A stretch of DNA of 64,000 nt from Sphingomonas sp. C3-2 (GTDB taxonomy: Bacteria; Pseudomonadota; Alphaproteobacteria; Sphingomonadales; Sphingomonadaceae), in the NCBI RefSeq assembly GCF_033025475.1, contig NZ_CP130322.1, positions 1,655,001 to 1,719,000 on the forward strand, in the 5' to 3' direction. The translations under genes and the position numbers were made by a program. The notes beneath the pieces were generated by a model. It worked only from the letters and a program-made list of their open reading frames with translations. It was not told where the DNA came from and did no database searches. The first letter of the stretch is position 1; each line of letters starts with the position of its first letter. This document shows, piece after piece, positions 48,975 to 59,146 of this stretch.

Positions 48975-51197
48975 ATGTCCCGTTTGTCCCATTCGGCGCG
49001 CCTTGCGCTCAATCTTGGCGTTGCGATCACCGCGCTGAGCGCAGCGCCAGCCTTCGCGCAGGAGCCCGCCGACACGGCTGTTGAAGAAGCGGCAACCGGC
49101 GACATTGTCGTCACCGCCCGCCGCCGCGAGGAAAGCCTGATCGACGTGCCGATCTCGGTTTCGGCGCTTTCGGGTGATGCTCTGCAGAGCCAGGGCGCGG
49201 TCGACATTACCGCGCTGCAGGACAAGACCCCGAACCTGACGCTGCAGATCGCGCGCGGTTCGAACTCGACGCTGATCGCGTTTATCCGCGGCGTCGGCCA
49301 GCAGGATCCGCTCTGGGGCTTCGAACCGGGCGTCGGCCTCTATGTCGATGATGTCTATGTCGCCCGTCCGCAGGGTGCGGTGCTCGACATTTTCGACGTC
49401 GAGCGCGTCGAGGTGCTGCGTGGACCGCAGGGCACGCTTTATGGCCGCAACACGATCGGCGGTGCGATCAAATATGTCACCAAGCGCCTCGGCAATGATT
49501 TCACCGGCAAGGTGCGCGCATCTTACGGCAGCTATGACCAGATCGACCTTGTCGGCCAGGTCACCGTGCCGCTGGGCGATACGCTTTCGATCGGCGGCGC
49601 GATCGCCCGCTACAAGCGCGACGGCTATGGCCAAAACCTCACCACCGGCGCCGACCAGTATGACAAGGACGTGATTGCCGGCCGCATCTCGGCCGAATTC
49701 GCGCCGTCGGACGGCGTGTTCTTCCGCCTGGCGGCAGACAAGACGGTCGACAAGTCCAACGCCCGCCACGGCACCCGGCTTGTCGGCAATGGCGGCCTGC
49801 CTGCCTTCGAGCCGACGCGCAGCGTCTATGACACGCGTGCCGGAATCGGCGATCGCAACAAGGTGATGACGCAGGGCATGTCGCTGACCGGTGAGATCGA
49901 CCTCAACGATACGCTGACCTTCAAGACGATCACCGCCTACCGCGACGGCCATACCGACACGCTGATCGATTTCGACAACACCGCAGGCCCGGTGCTCGAT
50001 ATTCCGGCCTGGTATGACGACCGCCAGTTCACCCAGGAACTGCAGCTGCTCTATTCGGGTGAGCGCCTGCAAGGCGTGTTCGGCCTTTATTATCTCGACG
50101 GCCGCGCCAGCGGTGCGTTCGACACCGTGCTCGGCCTCGCCAACCTGACCACGTTGACCGCAGGTTCGGTGAAGACCAAGAGCTACGCCGCCTTTGCCGA
50201 TTTCAACTATGACCTGACCGATCAGCTCAAACTGTCGGCAGGGCTGCGCTATACCAAGGACGACAAGACCGGCACCGTCTTCCGCCGCAACTATACGGGC
50301 ATTCGCAGCCCCGAATTCGGCAACGCCAACGCGGTGCCGGGCCTGATCCGCACCGACTATACCAATGACCGTAGCTTCGATCAGTTCACGCCGCGGATCA
50401 GCCTCAGCTATCAGCCGAACGACGATCTCAACCTCTACGCCTCTTACGGCAAGGGCTTCAAATCGGGCGGGTTCGATATGCGCGGCGACGCGGTGCTGAC
50501 CCCGACGACGGTCAATGGCTACAAGCCTGAAACGGTCGACGCCTACGAACTGGGCATGAAGGGCGCGTTCCTTGATCGCACACTGTTCCTCAATATTGCC
50601 GGCTATTATTCGGACTATAAGGACCAGCAGGTCACGATCCAGCGCCCGGACGTCGCCGGCGGTATCGCCAGCTTCGTCGACAATGCAGGCAAGGCAGAGA
50701 TTTACGGCCTCGAAATCGAGACGCGGATCGTGCCCAGCCGCAATTTCTCGGTCAACGCGTCGCTCGGCTACACCCATGCCGACTACAAGAAGTTCCTGAC
50801 CTTTATCGGCGGCGGCACCACCCCGGTCGACGTGTCGGATCTGCGTGTTTTCCAGAACACGCCGAAATGGAACGCCAATTTGTCGGCCACCTGGTCGGAT
50901 GAACTGGCGGGCGGCACCATCGACATCACCCCCTCGATCTCGATGCGCAGCGATTATCACATGTTCGAAATCGCAAACCCGCTGCTCGATCAGGACGGTT
51001 ATGCACTGGTCGATGCCTCGGCAAGCTGGACTTCGGGCGATGACCGCTTCAAGCTGAGCGTCAACATGCGCAACCTGTTCGACAAGCAATATCGCGTGGG
51101 CGGATACAACTTCCCCGGCGCGCTCTTCGGCAATTCGATCATCGGCTATTACGGCCCGCCGCGCACGGCGACCTTCACCGCCGAATATCGCTTCTGA
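48975..51197 (+). CDS. TonB-dependent receptor
   Basis: A 740-residue outer-membrane active-transport receptor. It has a signal peptide (to about 30, SAAPAFAQ), a TonB-box-like GDIVVTARRREE, a plug domain (about 50-160) with FIRGVGQQDPLWGFEPGVGL, VERVEVLRGPQGTLYGRNTI and IGGAIKYVT, then a 22-strand barrel ending in the outer-membrane sorting signal TFTAEYRF. The Shine-Dalgarno is GGGGAGG about 9 nt before the ATG. The substrate is unknown; catechol- and aromatic-type ligands are common for sphingomonad receptors, but that is only context. Two bases separate it from the MFS gene, so they form one unit under the TetR-controlled promoter. Confidence 0.95.
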   Translation: MSRLSHSARLALNLGVAITALSAAPAFAQEPADTAVEEAATGDIVVTARRREESLIDVPISVSALSGDALQSQGAVDITALQDKTPNLTLQIARGSNSTLIAFIRGVGQQDPLWGFEPGVGLYVDDVYVARPQGAVLDIFDVERVEVLRGPQGTLYGRNTIGGAIKYVTKRLGNDFTGKVRASYGSYDQIDLVGQVTVPLGDTLSIGGAIARYKRDGYGQNLTTGADQYDKDVIAGRISAEFAPSDGVFFRLAADKTVDKSNARHGTRLVGNGGLPAFEPTRSVYDTRAGIGDRNKVMTQGMSLTGEIDLNDTLTFKTITAYRDGHTDTLIDFDNTAGPVLDIPAWYDDRQFTQELQLLYSGERLQGVFGLYYLDGRASGAFDTVLGLANLTTLTAGSVKTKSYAAFADFNYDLTDQLKLSAGLRYTKDDKTGTVFRRNYTGIRSPEFGNANAVPGLIRTDYTNDRSFDQFTPRISLSYQPNDDLNLYASYGKGFKSGGFDMRGDAVLTPTTVNGYKPETVDAYELGMKGAFLDRTLFLNIAGYYSDYKDQQVTIQRPDVAGGIASFVDNAGKAEIYGLEIETRIVPSRNFSVNASLGYTHADYKKFLTFIGGGTTPVDVSDLRVFQNTPKWNANLSATWSDELAGGTIDITPSISMRSDYHMFEIANPLLDQDGYALVDASASWTSGDDRFKLSVNMRNLFDKQYRVGGYNFPGALFGNSIIGYYGPPRTATFTAEYRF

Positions 51198-51199
51198 CG

Positions 51200-52468
51200 A
51201 TGCACGGCAGCAGCATGACCGCGCAGGCGGAGAGCAAATCATACCGTGCCGTCGTGCTCGGCATGCTGCTGCTCGTGTACACCTTCAACTTTCTCGACCG
51301 GCAGATTCTCGGCATCCTCGCGGTGCCGATCAAGGCGGAGCTGGGGCTTTCGGACCAGCAACTCGGCGCGCTCGGCGGTATCGCCTTCGCCGTGCTGTAT
51401 TCGACGCTCGCCATCCCGCTGGCGCTGCTCGCAGACAAGACAAGCCGCACCTGGGTGATCACCGTATCGCTCGCGGTATGGAGCGGCTTCACCGCGCTGT
51501 GCGGCGTCGCGACCAGTTTCTGGCAGATGTTCCTGTTCCGTGTCGGTGTCGGCGTCGGCGAGGCCGGCGGCGTCGCGCCGTCCTATGCGGTGATCACCGA
51601 TTATTTTCCTGCCGAGGAGCGCGCCCGCGCGCTTTCCATCTATTCGCTGGGTATCCCGCTGGGTTCCGCTGCGGGCGTACTCTTTGGCGGCTATATCGCC
51701 GCGACCGTCGAATGGCGCACGGCGTTCATCGCCGTCGGGCTTGCCGGGCTGGCGATCGCACCGCTCTTCCGCCTCATCGTCCGCGAGCCGAAACGCGCGG
51801 TTGTGGCGCCCGCCAAGGAGCAGATGCCGGTCCGCGCGGTATTCCCGCTTCTGGCCGCAAAGCGCAGCTTCTGGCTGCTGGCGCTGGGCGCGGCGTCCAG
51901 TTCGATGTGCGGTTATGGTGTCGCCTTCTGGCTACCCAGCCTGTTGCAGCGCAGCTTCGGGCTCGATCTCGTCGGTGCAGGCCAGTTTCTGGGCGCCGTC
52001 CTGCTGATCGGCGGCGTCGCGGGCGTGCTGCTCGGCGGCTGGCTGGGCGACCGGCTGGGCGCGCGCAACAAGGCGGCCTATGCCCGCATCCCGGCGATCT
52101 GCTACTGGCTGGGCACCCCGCTGTTCATCGCGAGCGTGCTGTCGCAAAGCGTGACCGCCGCCTTCCTGTTCCTGTTGCTGCCCCAGGCGCTGGTCTATGT
52201 TTGGCTTGGCCCGGTCTTGACCGCAGTACAGCAGCTTGTGCCCGCGCATATGCGCGCGACCGCCTCGGCGAGCTTCCTGCTGATCAACAATCTCGTCGGC
52301 CTTGGTTTGGGCTCCTGGGCGGTGGGTGCTCTGTCAGACGCGCTGACGCCGAGCTATGGAAACGAAGCACTGCGCTATGCCATCGTGGCGGCGCTAGGCC
52401 TTTACGTGGTGGCAGGGCTGTTCATGTGGGCGGCATCACGCTCGCTGAAGGACGACTGGGTGGACTGA
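51200..52468 (+). CDS. MFS transporter, spinster-like
   Basis: A 422-residue major-facilitator permease with 12 predicted membrane helices. The N-terminal YTFNFLDRQILGILAVPIKA and RVGVGVGEAGGVAPSYAVI with DYFPAEERARALSIYSLG match the spinster-like branch seen beside TonB receptors in sphingomonads. It is an inner-membrane transporter and probably moves the compound brought in by the receptor. The ATG at 51200 lies 2 bp after the receptor stop, so translation is likely coupled; a second ATG (51215) is possible. Confidence 0.93.
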   Translation: MHGSSMTAQAESKSYRAVVLGMLLLVYTFNFLDRQILGILAVPIKAELGLSDQQLGALGGIAFAVLYSTLAIPLALLADKTSRTWVITVSLAVWSGFTALCGVATSFWQMFLFRVGVGVGEAGGVAPSYAVITDYFPAEERARALSIYSLGIPLGSAAGVLFGGYIAATVEWRTAFIAVGLAGLAIAPLFRLIVREPKRAVVAPAKEQMPVRAVFPLLAAKRSFWLLALGAASSSMCGYGVAFWLPSLLQRSFGLDLVGAGQFLGAVLLIGGVAGVLLGGWLGDRLGARNKAAYARIPAICYWLGTPLFIASVLSQSVTAAFLFLLLPQALVYVWLGPVLTAVQQLVPAHMRATASASFLLINNLVGLGLGSWAVGALSDALTPSYGNEALRYAIVAALGLYVVAGLFMWAASRSLKDDWVD

Positions 52469-52573
52469 TCCGACGCGCCGCCCGTTGATCTACCTATTGG
52501 ACAAAGCACCAGAAAATGCGCTTCATGGCGTAACGGCGCAGCGAATTCCCGCCGCGCGAGCGGAGACCAGAGG

Positions 52574-53164
52574 ATGCGCAAGGCATCGATTTTCCTGACG
52601 GCTGCCCTTTTCGCCGGAATCGCAAGCGCCGGCCACGCGCAGGACAGCGCCTTTCGGCCGGCAACGGATGGCAGCTCCACTCTCGTTCATGTCGAGAGCG
52701 GCACCAAATTCCCGCTGACCGTCGCGGGATTCGAGCGGACCGGCGAAGCCGCCTTTGACGGCCGCGGGGATTATGTGAGCGTCGGCTATCGCAGCACGCT
52801 GCCCGACGGATCGCCTGTCACGCTTCGCCTTGCCGTGGCGCATGTCGCGCAGATGACGCCGCGTGAACATTTCATCATCGCCAAGCCGATGGTGCTGGAC
52901 GGGCTGAGCGATGTGAAGACCGTGGTGGAGCGCGCCTATCAGCGGCCGGACAACAAGGCCGATGGCTATATCGGCATCTATGATGCCCGTGACGGTGACC
53001 GGAAGATCGGCGTCGGCCTGTGGACCTTCGAGCGCGGCTATTGGGATCTGCGCGGCAGGGTCGAATTTCCGTACGGCAAGCGCAAACAGGCGCAGGCCGC
53101 GGTCGATGGTTTTGTCGATGCGTTTGTAGCGCTTGCACAACCCTATTCGGAGCCGAAGCGGTAA
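52574..53164 (+). CDS. Secreted protein of unknown function
   Basis: A 196-residue protein with a clear signal peptide (MRKASIFLTAALFAGIASAG, cleaved near HAQ). The start follows GCGGAG about 9 nt upstream. The mature part is predominantly beta with one helix at the C-terminus (QAAVDGFVDAFVAL); no cysteines, no catalytic motif. I do not recognise the family. It lies between the MFS gene (105 bp away) and the alcohol dehydrogenase gene (34 bp away) and may belong to the same cluster. Confidence 0.75.
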   Translation: MRKASIFLTAALFAGIASAGHAQDSAFRPATDGSSTLVHVESGTKFPLTVAGFERTGEAAFDGRGDYVSVGYRSTLPDGSPVTLRLAVAHVAQMTPREHFIIAKPMVLDGLSDVKTVVERAYQRPDNKADGYIGIYDARDGDRKIGVGLWTFERGYWDLRGRVEFPYGKRKQAQAAVDGFVDAFVALAQPYSEPKR

Positions 53165-53198
53165 ACATCCCCGCCCGGCCGATCTGACGGAGGCCGGT

Positions 53199-54218
53199 AT
53201 GAAGATGAAAGCCGCCATTGCCCGCACCTTCGGCGCGCCGCTGGTGATCGAGGAGATCGATGTCCCGCGTCCCGGGCCGGGAGAGGTTGTCGTCAAGATC
53301 GCGGCGAGCGGCGTGTGCCACACCGACTTGCACGCGATCGACGGCGACTGGCCGGTCAAGCCCACCCTCCCCCTCATTCCCGGCCATGAAGGCGTTGGCC
53401 ATGTCGCGGCCGTGGGCGAAGGCGTTGCCGACCTGAAGGAAGGCGATGCGGTGGGCGTGCCGTGGTTATATGAGGCGTGCCGCGCCTGCGAATATTGCGA
53501 AACCGGCTGGGAAACTTTGTGCGAACGGCAGCGCAATACCGGTTACAGCGTCAATGGCGCCTATGCGGAATATGTGCTCGCCAGCGCGCCCTTTGTGGGC
53601 CACTTGCCCGCCAATACCGATTTCGTCGCGATGGCACCGATCCTGTGCGCGGGCGTCACCACCTATAAGGGGCTGAAGGAAACCGAAGCGCGGCCGGGCG
53701 AATGGGTCGTGATTTCGGGCATTGGCGGGCTGGGGCATGTTGCCATCCAATATGCCAAGGCGATGGGACTGCATGTCGCAGCGCTCGACGTGGCCCCCGA
53801 CAAGCTCGATCTGGCGCAGAGGCTGGGCGCCGATCTGACGATCAACGCCAGCGCGGCCGACGCGGTGGAACAGGTGGTCCGCGAGACGGGCGGCGGCGCG
53901 CACGGTGTGCTGGTGACCGCGGTCTCCCCGGCGGCCTTCGGCCAGGCGATCGCGTGCGCACGGCGGCGCGGGACGGTAAGCCTTGTCGGGTTGCCCCCCG
54001 GCGACTTTCCCACCCCCATTTTCGACGTGGTGCTGAAACGGATCACGGTGCGCGGATCGATCGTCGGCACGCGGCGCGACCTTAGCGAGGCGATCGCCTT
54101 TGCGGCGGCCGGACAGGTGCGCGCCAATGTGCGCGCGCAGCCGCTGGACGATGTAAATCTGGTGCTCGACGATCTACGCGCCGGGCGGATCGACGGACGC
54201 GCCGCGCTCGTCCCCTGA
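53199..54218 (+). CDS. adhP: Zinc-dependent alcohol dehydrogenase (AdhP type)
   Basis: A 339-residue medium-chain dehydrogenase that interconverts primary alcohols and aldehydes with NAD. Catalytic zinc residues are C40 (GVCHTDLH) and H63-E64 (PGHEGVGHV); structural zinc cysteines are C94, C97, C100 and C108 (CRACEYCETGWETLC). The Rossmann motif GIGGLGHVAIQYAK follows near 174. The pattern closely follows the propanol-preferring AdhP family, including GSIVGTRRDLSEAI. The start at 53199 has GGAGG 5-9 nt upstream; the open frame begins earlier inside the previous gene. A bidirectional terminator follows. Confidence 0.93.
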   Translation: MKMKAAIARTFGAPLVIEEIDVPRPGPGEVVVKIAASGVCHTDLHAIDGDWPVKPTLPLIPGHEGVGHVAAVGEGVADLKEGDAVGVPWLYEACRACEYCETGWETLCERQRNTGYSVNGAYAEYVLASAPFVGHLPANTDFVAMAPILCAGVTTYKGLKETEARPGEWVVISGIGGLGHVAIQYAKAMGLHVAALDVAPDKLDLAQRLGADLTINASAADAVEQVVRETGGGAHGVLVTAVSPAAFGQAIACARRRGTVSLVGLPPGDFPTPIFDVVLKRITVRGSIVGTRRDLSEAIAFAAAGQVRANVRAQPLDDVNLVLDDLRAGRIDGRAALVP

Positions 54219-54223
54219 ATAGC

Positions 54224-54262
54224 AAAGAGGCCGGCCCCCGTTTTGGGTAGCCGGCCTTTTTC
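54224..54262. terminator. Bidirectional terminator between adhP and prfC
   Basis: Arms AGGCCGGC (54228-54235) and GCCGGCCT (54250-54257), 14-nt loop, followed by TTTT and preceded by AAAG. It lies between two convergent stop codons and can serve both genes, more strongly on the plus strand. Confidence 0.8.
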
Positions 54263-54267
54263 CCGTC

Positions 54268-55839
54268 TTAGCGTTCGCGCGTGGCGCTGAACTTGATCTC
54301 GGGATTGCGTTCCTGGACATAGCCGACTTCCCAGGCGCTCTTCGCCATGAAGACGAGATTGCCGTCCCGGTCCTTGGCGAGCGCGGACTGGTTGATACTG
54401 GCAAAGGCCTTCATCGCGGCCTCGTCCCCCGAGATCCAGCGCGCCGTGTCCCATGGGCTGGGCTCAAGCCTTGCCGCGACCTTATATTCGGCATCGAGCC
54501 GGCTGAGCAGCACGTCGAGCTGAAGCTGCCCCACCACGCCGATGATCCAGTTCGACCCGATTTCAGGATAGAAGACCTGAGTCACCCCCTCTTCGGCCAT
54601 ATCGTCGAGCGCCTTGCGGAGTTGCTTGGTCTTGGTGGGATCGACCAGAGCGACGCGACGCAGGATTTCGGGCGCGAAATTGGGCAAACCGGTGAAGCGG
54701 ATCGCCTCCCCCTCGGTCAGCGTATCGCCGACGCGCAGCGTGCCGTGGTTGGGAATACCGATGATATCGCCCGGCCAAGCTTCCTCCGCCAGTTCACGGT
54801 CCTGCGCGAAGAACATGATCGGGCTGTGGACCGCGATCGGCTTGCCATGGCCCGTGGGCGTCAGTTTCATGCCCCGCTTGAACTTGCCCGAGCAGAGCCG
54901 CATGAACGCAATCCGGTCGCGGTGCTGCGGGTCCATATTGGCCTGCACCTTGAACACGAATCCCGTGACATTGTCGTAATCAGGCGACACCGGTTGGGGC
55001 TCGGCAGGCTGGGTGCGCGGCGGCGGGGCGTGATCGGCGAGTGCCTCGATCAGTTCGGCAATGCCGAACTCTTTCAGCGCCGAGCCGAAATAGACCGGGG
55101 TCAGGTCGCCATGCCGATAGGCTTCGGGATCGAATGCCCCATAGCCGTGCAACGCCAGCTCGGCTTCTTCCTGCAAATGGGCCAGCCCCTCTGCGGAAAC
55201 GGCATCTGCCAATGTGGGATCGTCGAGCCCGGTATAGTGGGACATCTTCCCTTCGAACGTACGGCTGTCGCCCGACGGCTGACGCAGGACATTACCGTAC
55301 AGATCGTAAATGCCTTCGAACTGACCACCCATGCCGACCGGCCAACTCATCGGCGTGACATCGAGCGCGAGCATGTCGGCGATCTCGTCGAGCAATTCGA
55401 ACGGAGGCCGCCCTTCGCGGTCAACCTTGTTGACGAAGGTGATGATCGGCACCGAGCGCATGCGGCAAACCTCGAACAGCTTGCGCGTCTGCGGCTCGAT
55501 ACCCTTGGCCGCGTCGATCACCATCACCGCGGAATCAACCGCAGTGAGCGTGCGATAGGTGTCTTCGGAGAAGTCTTCGTGGCCCGGCGTGTCGAGCAGG
55601 TTGAAGGTCACGCCATCGCGCTCGAAGGTCATCACCGACGAGGTGACCGAAATGCCGCGCTGCTGCTCGATCTTCATCCAGTCGGACCGGGCGCGGCGGT
55701 TCGCCCCGCGCGCCTTGACTTCGCCGGCCAAGTGGATGGCGCCTCCGAACAACAGCAGCTTTTCGGTGAGCGTGGTCTTACCGGCGTCCGGATGGGCGAT
55801 GATCGCAAAGGTGCGACGGTCGGGGCGATTGATGGTCAT
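54268..55839 (-). CDS. prfC: Peptide chain release factor 3
   Basis: GTPase that removes RF1/RF2 from the ribosome after termination. The 523-residue protein has G1 AHPDAGKT (15-22), switch I region EQQRGISVTSS, G3 DTPGHEDF (83-90), NKVD for guanine specificity, and the RF3-specific later domains (GVVGQLQLDVLLSRL). I set the start at the ATG at 55839 (MTINRPDRR); the frame can be extended to a TTG at 55866, which would add nine residues not typical of the family. Confidence 0.95.
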   Translation of the reverse strand: MTINRPDRRTFAIIAHPDAGKTTLTEKLLLFGGAIHLAGEVKARGANRRARSDWMKIEQQRGISVTSSVMTFERDGVTFNLLDTPGHEDFSEDTYRTLTAVDSAVMVIDAAKGIEPQTRKLFEVCRMRSVPIITFVNKVDREGRPPFELLDEIADMLALDVTPMSWPVGMGGQFEGIYDLYGNVLRQPSGDSRTFEGKMSHYTGLDDPTLADAVSAEGLAHLQEEAELALHGYGAFDPEAYRHGDLTPVYFGSALKEFGIAELIEALADHAPPPRTQPAEPQPVSPDYDNVTGFVFKVQANMDPQHRDRIAFMRLCSGKFKRGMKLTPTGHGKPIAVHSPIMFFAQDRELAEEAWPGDIIGIPNHGTLRVGDTLTEGEAIRFTGLPNFAPEILRRVALVDPTKTKQLRKALDDMAEEGVTQVFYPEIGSNWIIGVVGQLQLDVLLSRLDAEYKVAARLEPSPWDTARWISGDEAAMKAFASINQSALAKDRDGNLVFMAKSAWEVGYVQERNPEIKFSATRER

Positions 55840-55896
55840 GACTTCGGATATTCCCGGGAAATTCAAAATTTTGGCGTGAGGTGGACAGCGGGCTCG

Positions 55897-56781
55897 CTAA
55901 TCCTCAACCAGCGCCACGTTCATCCGGAAGCTGCGGCCGGTGCCGGGCGCGAGCGTGAAGATACCGGGCTTGTCCATAAGCTCCCCCGAAAAGCCTGCCG
56001 GGTCGGCCATGCCGGCCCAGGGCTCGACGCAGACGAAGGGTGCGCCCGGCTTGGTCCAGATACCGAGCCAGGGCGTATCGGGAAAGGAAATGTCGAGCGC
56101 CTTGCCCGTCGACGCGCCGTAGCGCAGCCGCCGGCTGGCCAAGTCGTCCCAGACCAGCGCGTCCTTTTCGAACAGCGCGTCGTGGAGCGGCAGATCCCGA
56201 CCCACGACAGGGCTGGGCAGCCTTTCGGCCGCGATCAGCGCATCATCGGTAATCGCGCAGATGGCGGCGGGCTCGTCCCGCTCGAAGGTGATACGATGAT
56301 CGGCACGCGCCGCGCCGTAGGGCAGCGGCCAGGCGAACGCCGGATGATAGCCGAAGCTTGCGGGCAGCGGCACGTCGCCGGGATTGGTGATCGTCGCCAT
56401 CATCGCCAGTTCCGCCCCGTCGAGCGCGAATGCCATGTCGAGTTGGAAGGCGAAGGGGTAATTGGCGCGGGTTTCGGGCGTGTCGACCAGTCGGAAAAGG
56501 GCGTTGGCTGGCCCGTGTTCGACCAACGCGAATTCCATGCGGCGGGCAAAGCCGTGCTGGGGCAGCGCATATTCCTGCCCCCCGACCCGGTAGCGATCAT
56601 CGCGCACACGCCCGACAATGGGAAAAAGCAGCGGCGCCCGGCCCGTCCAATAGGCTGGATCGCCGCTGCTCATCAGTTCGCGTCCATCGGCATCCGTCAG
56701 CGACACCAGCTCGGCGCCCAGCGGCGCGATGCGCGCCGTGAGCTTTTCTGAACGGATCGTGACGGTGCCGTGATCAGCCAC
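55897..56781 (-). CDS. Aldose 1-epimerase (galactose mutarotase-like) family protein
   Basis: A 294-residue beta-sandwich protein. It shows LGAELVSLTDADGRELM and PAYWTGRAPLLFPIVGRVRD at the N-terminus, PQHGFARRMEFALV with the mutarotase-type His, ASFGYHPAFAWPL with a second His, and a C-terminal FVCVEPWAGMADPAG that supplies the probable catalytic Glu. This is the LacX-like branch; the sugar is unknown. The likely start is GTG at 56781, within the last codons of pheT (8-bp overlap); the long open frame upstream is a shadow of pheT. It is probably translated from the pheST message. Confidence 0.85.
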   Translation of the reverse strand: MADHGTVTIRSEKLTARIAPLGAELVSLTDADGRELMSSGDPAYWTGRAPLLFPIVGRVRDDRYRVGGQEYALPQHGFARRMEFALVEHGPANALFRLVDTPETRANYPFAFQLDMAFALDGAELAMMATITNPGDVPLPASFGYHPAFAWPLPYGAARADHRITFERDEPAAICAITDDALIAAERLPSPVVGRDLPLHDALFEKDALVWDDLASRRLRYGASTGKALDISFPDTPWLGIWTKPGAPFVCVEPWAGMADPAGFSGELMDKPGIFTLAPGTGRSFRMNVALVED

Positions 56782-59146
56782 GCAGACGCGCACCCAGTTT
56801 TTCGGCGGCCTGAACCACCTTGGCCGAGATGGCGGCGAGCTCTTCCTCGGTGAAGCTCTTGTCCTTGGGCTGGAGCACGATCTCGACCGCGAGCGACTTA
56901 TGCCCTTCCGCGACACCCTGACCGACGAACCGGTCGAACAGGCGCGCCGAGACGATCGCGTTCTTGTCCGCGCCCTTGACCGCACGGACAAGGCTGTCGG
57001 CGGGCGTATCGGCCGGAACGAGGAACGCGAAATCGCGCATCACCGCCTGCAGCGCCGGGGGCGCATAGGCAGTGCGCATCCGGGCACTGCCACCGCGCTT
57101 GCCCGGGATCGCGTCGAGATAGATTTCGCCTGCGATCACGGTACCGCCGAGATCGAACGCCTTGGCGGTGAGCGGGTGAAGCGTCCCGAAAGCCGCAAGC
57201 ACGGTCTTGGGCCCCAGACGCAGCGTCGCCGACTGGCCGGGGTGATATTGATCCCCCGCCTCGCCAAAGGTCTGCAGGTTTTCGACCGGCGCGCCCGCTG
57301 CGGCGAGCAGCGCAATCGCCTCTGCCTTGCCGTCGAACGCGTCAAAGGCCTGCGCCTTGCCGCCCTGCCAGTTGCGCGGCGTACGGTTGCCCGCGAGCAC
57401 GAAGCCAAGCGTCATGCGCTCGCCATCGGCGAAATAGCGACGGCCGAGCTCAAACAGACGGATCGTATCCGCACCGCGCGCCTGGTTGCGCGCGGCAGCC
57501 GCGAGCAGACCGGGAAGGAGCGACGGGCGCATCACCTTCATATCTTCCGAAATCGGATTGGCGAGCGTCCAGTCGCCACCGCCAAAGGTGGCAGCCTCCT
57601 TTTCGGACAGGAAGCTCCAGGTGATCGCCTCGTTCAGGCCACGCGCAGCCGCAGTCCGCCGCACGCGGCGTTCGACCAGCTGTTCGGGCGTGGCGGTGAC
57701 GGCCGCAACACCGGGTGCACGCGGCAGCGGCGTGGACGGGACATGCTCGAGGCCGATGATGCGGATCACCTCCTCGACGATATCGGCCGCGCCAAGCACG
57801 TCGCGGCGCCAGGTCGGCGGAGTGATCTGCCAGGCAGCACCGGTTTCGACCGCAAAGCCGAGGCTTTCGAGGATCGCCTTCTGACGATCCTGATCGACCG
57901 CAACGCCGGCGAGCGTTTCGGTGAGTGCCGGATCATAGGCGAAGTTCGGCATATCGAGCGGCGGCTGCCCCGCGCGGGTGATGCCGCTGGCGGTGCCACC
58001 GCACAGATCAACCACGAGGCGCGTTGCGATCGCCAGACCATCCTCAAGGAACGCCGGATCGACCCCGCGCTCGAAACGGCTGCGCGCGTCAGAGGTCAGA
58101 CCAAGCTTCTGGCCGGTGCGGGCGATATGCTCGGGCGTAAAATAGGCGCATTCGATGAGCACGTCGGTCGTGGTTTCGGAAACGCCCGAATCCTCGCCGC
58201 CCATGATGCCGCCAATGTCGTGGACATGATTGTCATCGGCGATGACAGTCATGTTCGCATCGAGCGTATAGGTCTTGCCGTTGAGCGCGAGCACGGTTTC
58301 GCCGTCCTTCGCGCGGCGCGCAACCAGGGCTCCCGACAGCTTGGCACGGTCATAGACGTGGAGCGGGCGGCCGAGATCGATCATCACATAATTGGTGATG
58401 TCGACCAGCGTCGAGATCGGCTTCTGACCGATCGCCTTCAACCGGCGCTGCATCCATTCGGGGCTGGTGCCGTTGACGACGCCCGAGACCGACTGGCCAA
58501 AAAAGGCCGGGCAGCCCTCGGCATCGAGCGTGGCGACATCGGGACCGGCGCCCGTGCCGGCGACCGGATCGATCGCGAGCGCCTTGAGCGTACCGATGCC
58601 CGTGGCCGCGAGGTCGCGCGCGATTCCGCGCACACCCATGCAATCCTGCTTGTTGGGGGTGATCGAGACATCGATGACGGGATCATCGAGACCGGCATAT
58701 TGCGCGAAGACGGTGCCAATCGGTGCGTCCTCGGGCAATTCGATGATGCCGTTGTGATCCTCACCCAGCTCAAGCTCGCGGTAGGAGCACATCATGCCGT
58801 TCGATTCGACGCCGCGGATCGCGGTGACCTTGAGCGTGACGTCGAGACCCGGGACATAGGCGCCCGAGGTGCCAAACACGCCGACAAGCCCGGCACGCGC
58901 ATTGGGCGCGCCGCAGACGACCTGGATCGGGCCATCGCCGGCATCGACCGACAGCACCTGAAGCTTGTCCGCCTGCGGATGGCGTTCAGCGGTCAGGACG
59001 CGGGCGATACGGAACGGCGCGAGCTTTTCGGCGGCGTTCTCGACACCTTCGACCTCGATGCCGATGGCGGTGAGTTTTTCCAGAATGGCGTCAAGCGAGG
59101 CATCGGTATCCAGATGCTCCTTCAGCCAAGAAAGCGTGAACTTCAT
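56774..59146 (-). CDS. pheT: Phenylalanyl-tRNA synthetase beta subunit
   Basis: A 790-residue subunit of the heterotetrameric enzyme that charges tRNA-Phe. It begins [20 protein letters not shown], with the tRNA-binding EMAP-like domain (about 40-150, [17 protein letters not shown]), the B3/B4 editing domain ([15 protein letters not shown]), the B5 domain and a C-terminal anticodon-binding ferredoxin-like domain ([16 protein letters not shown]). The ATG overlaps the pheS stop by 4 bp (ATGA). Length is normal. Confidence 0.97.
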   Translation of the reverse strand: MKFTLSWLKEHLDTDASLDAILEKLTAIGIEVEGVENAAEKLAPFRIARVLTAERHPQADKLQVLSVDAGDGPIQVVCGAPNARAGLVGVFGTSGAYVPGLDVTLKVTAIRGVESNGMMCSYRELELGEDHNGIIELPEDAPIGTVFAQYAGLDDPVIDVSITPNKQDCMGVRGIARDLAATGIGTLKALAIDPVAGTGAGPDVATLDAEGCPAFFGQSVSGVVNGTSPEWMQRRLKAIGQKPISTLVDITNYVMIDLGRPLHVYDRAKLSGALVARRAKDGETVLALNGKTYTLDANMTVIADDNHVHDIGGIMGGEDSGVSETTTDVLIECAYFTPEHIARTGQKLGLTSDARSRFERGVDPAFLEDGLAIATRLVVDLCGGTASGITRAGQPPLDMPNFAYDPALTETLAGVAVDQDRQKAILESLGFAVETGAAWQITPPTWRRDVLGAADIVEEVIRIIGLEHVPSTPLPRAPGVAAVTATPEQLVERRVRRTAAARGLNEAITWSFLSEKEAATFGGGDWTLANPISEDMKVMRPSLLPGLLAAAARNQARGADTIRLFELGRRYFADGERMTLGFVLAGNRTPRNWQGGKAQAFDAFDGKAEAIALLAAAGAPVENLQTFGEAGDQYHPGQSATLRLGPKTVLAAFGTLHPLTAKAFDLGGTVIAGEIYLDAIPGKRGGSARMRTAYAPPALQAVMRDFAFLVPADTPADSLVRAVKGADKNAIVSARLFDRFVGQGVAEGHKSLAVEIVLQPKDKSFTEEELAAISAKVVQAAEKLGARLRG

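Noticed and set aside
48909-51242. 777-codon minus-strand frame opposite the TonB receptor
   Set aside because: Antisense shadow; the plus strand has signal peptide, plug and barrel terminal signature.
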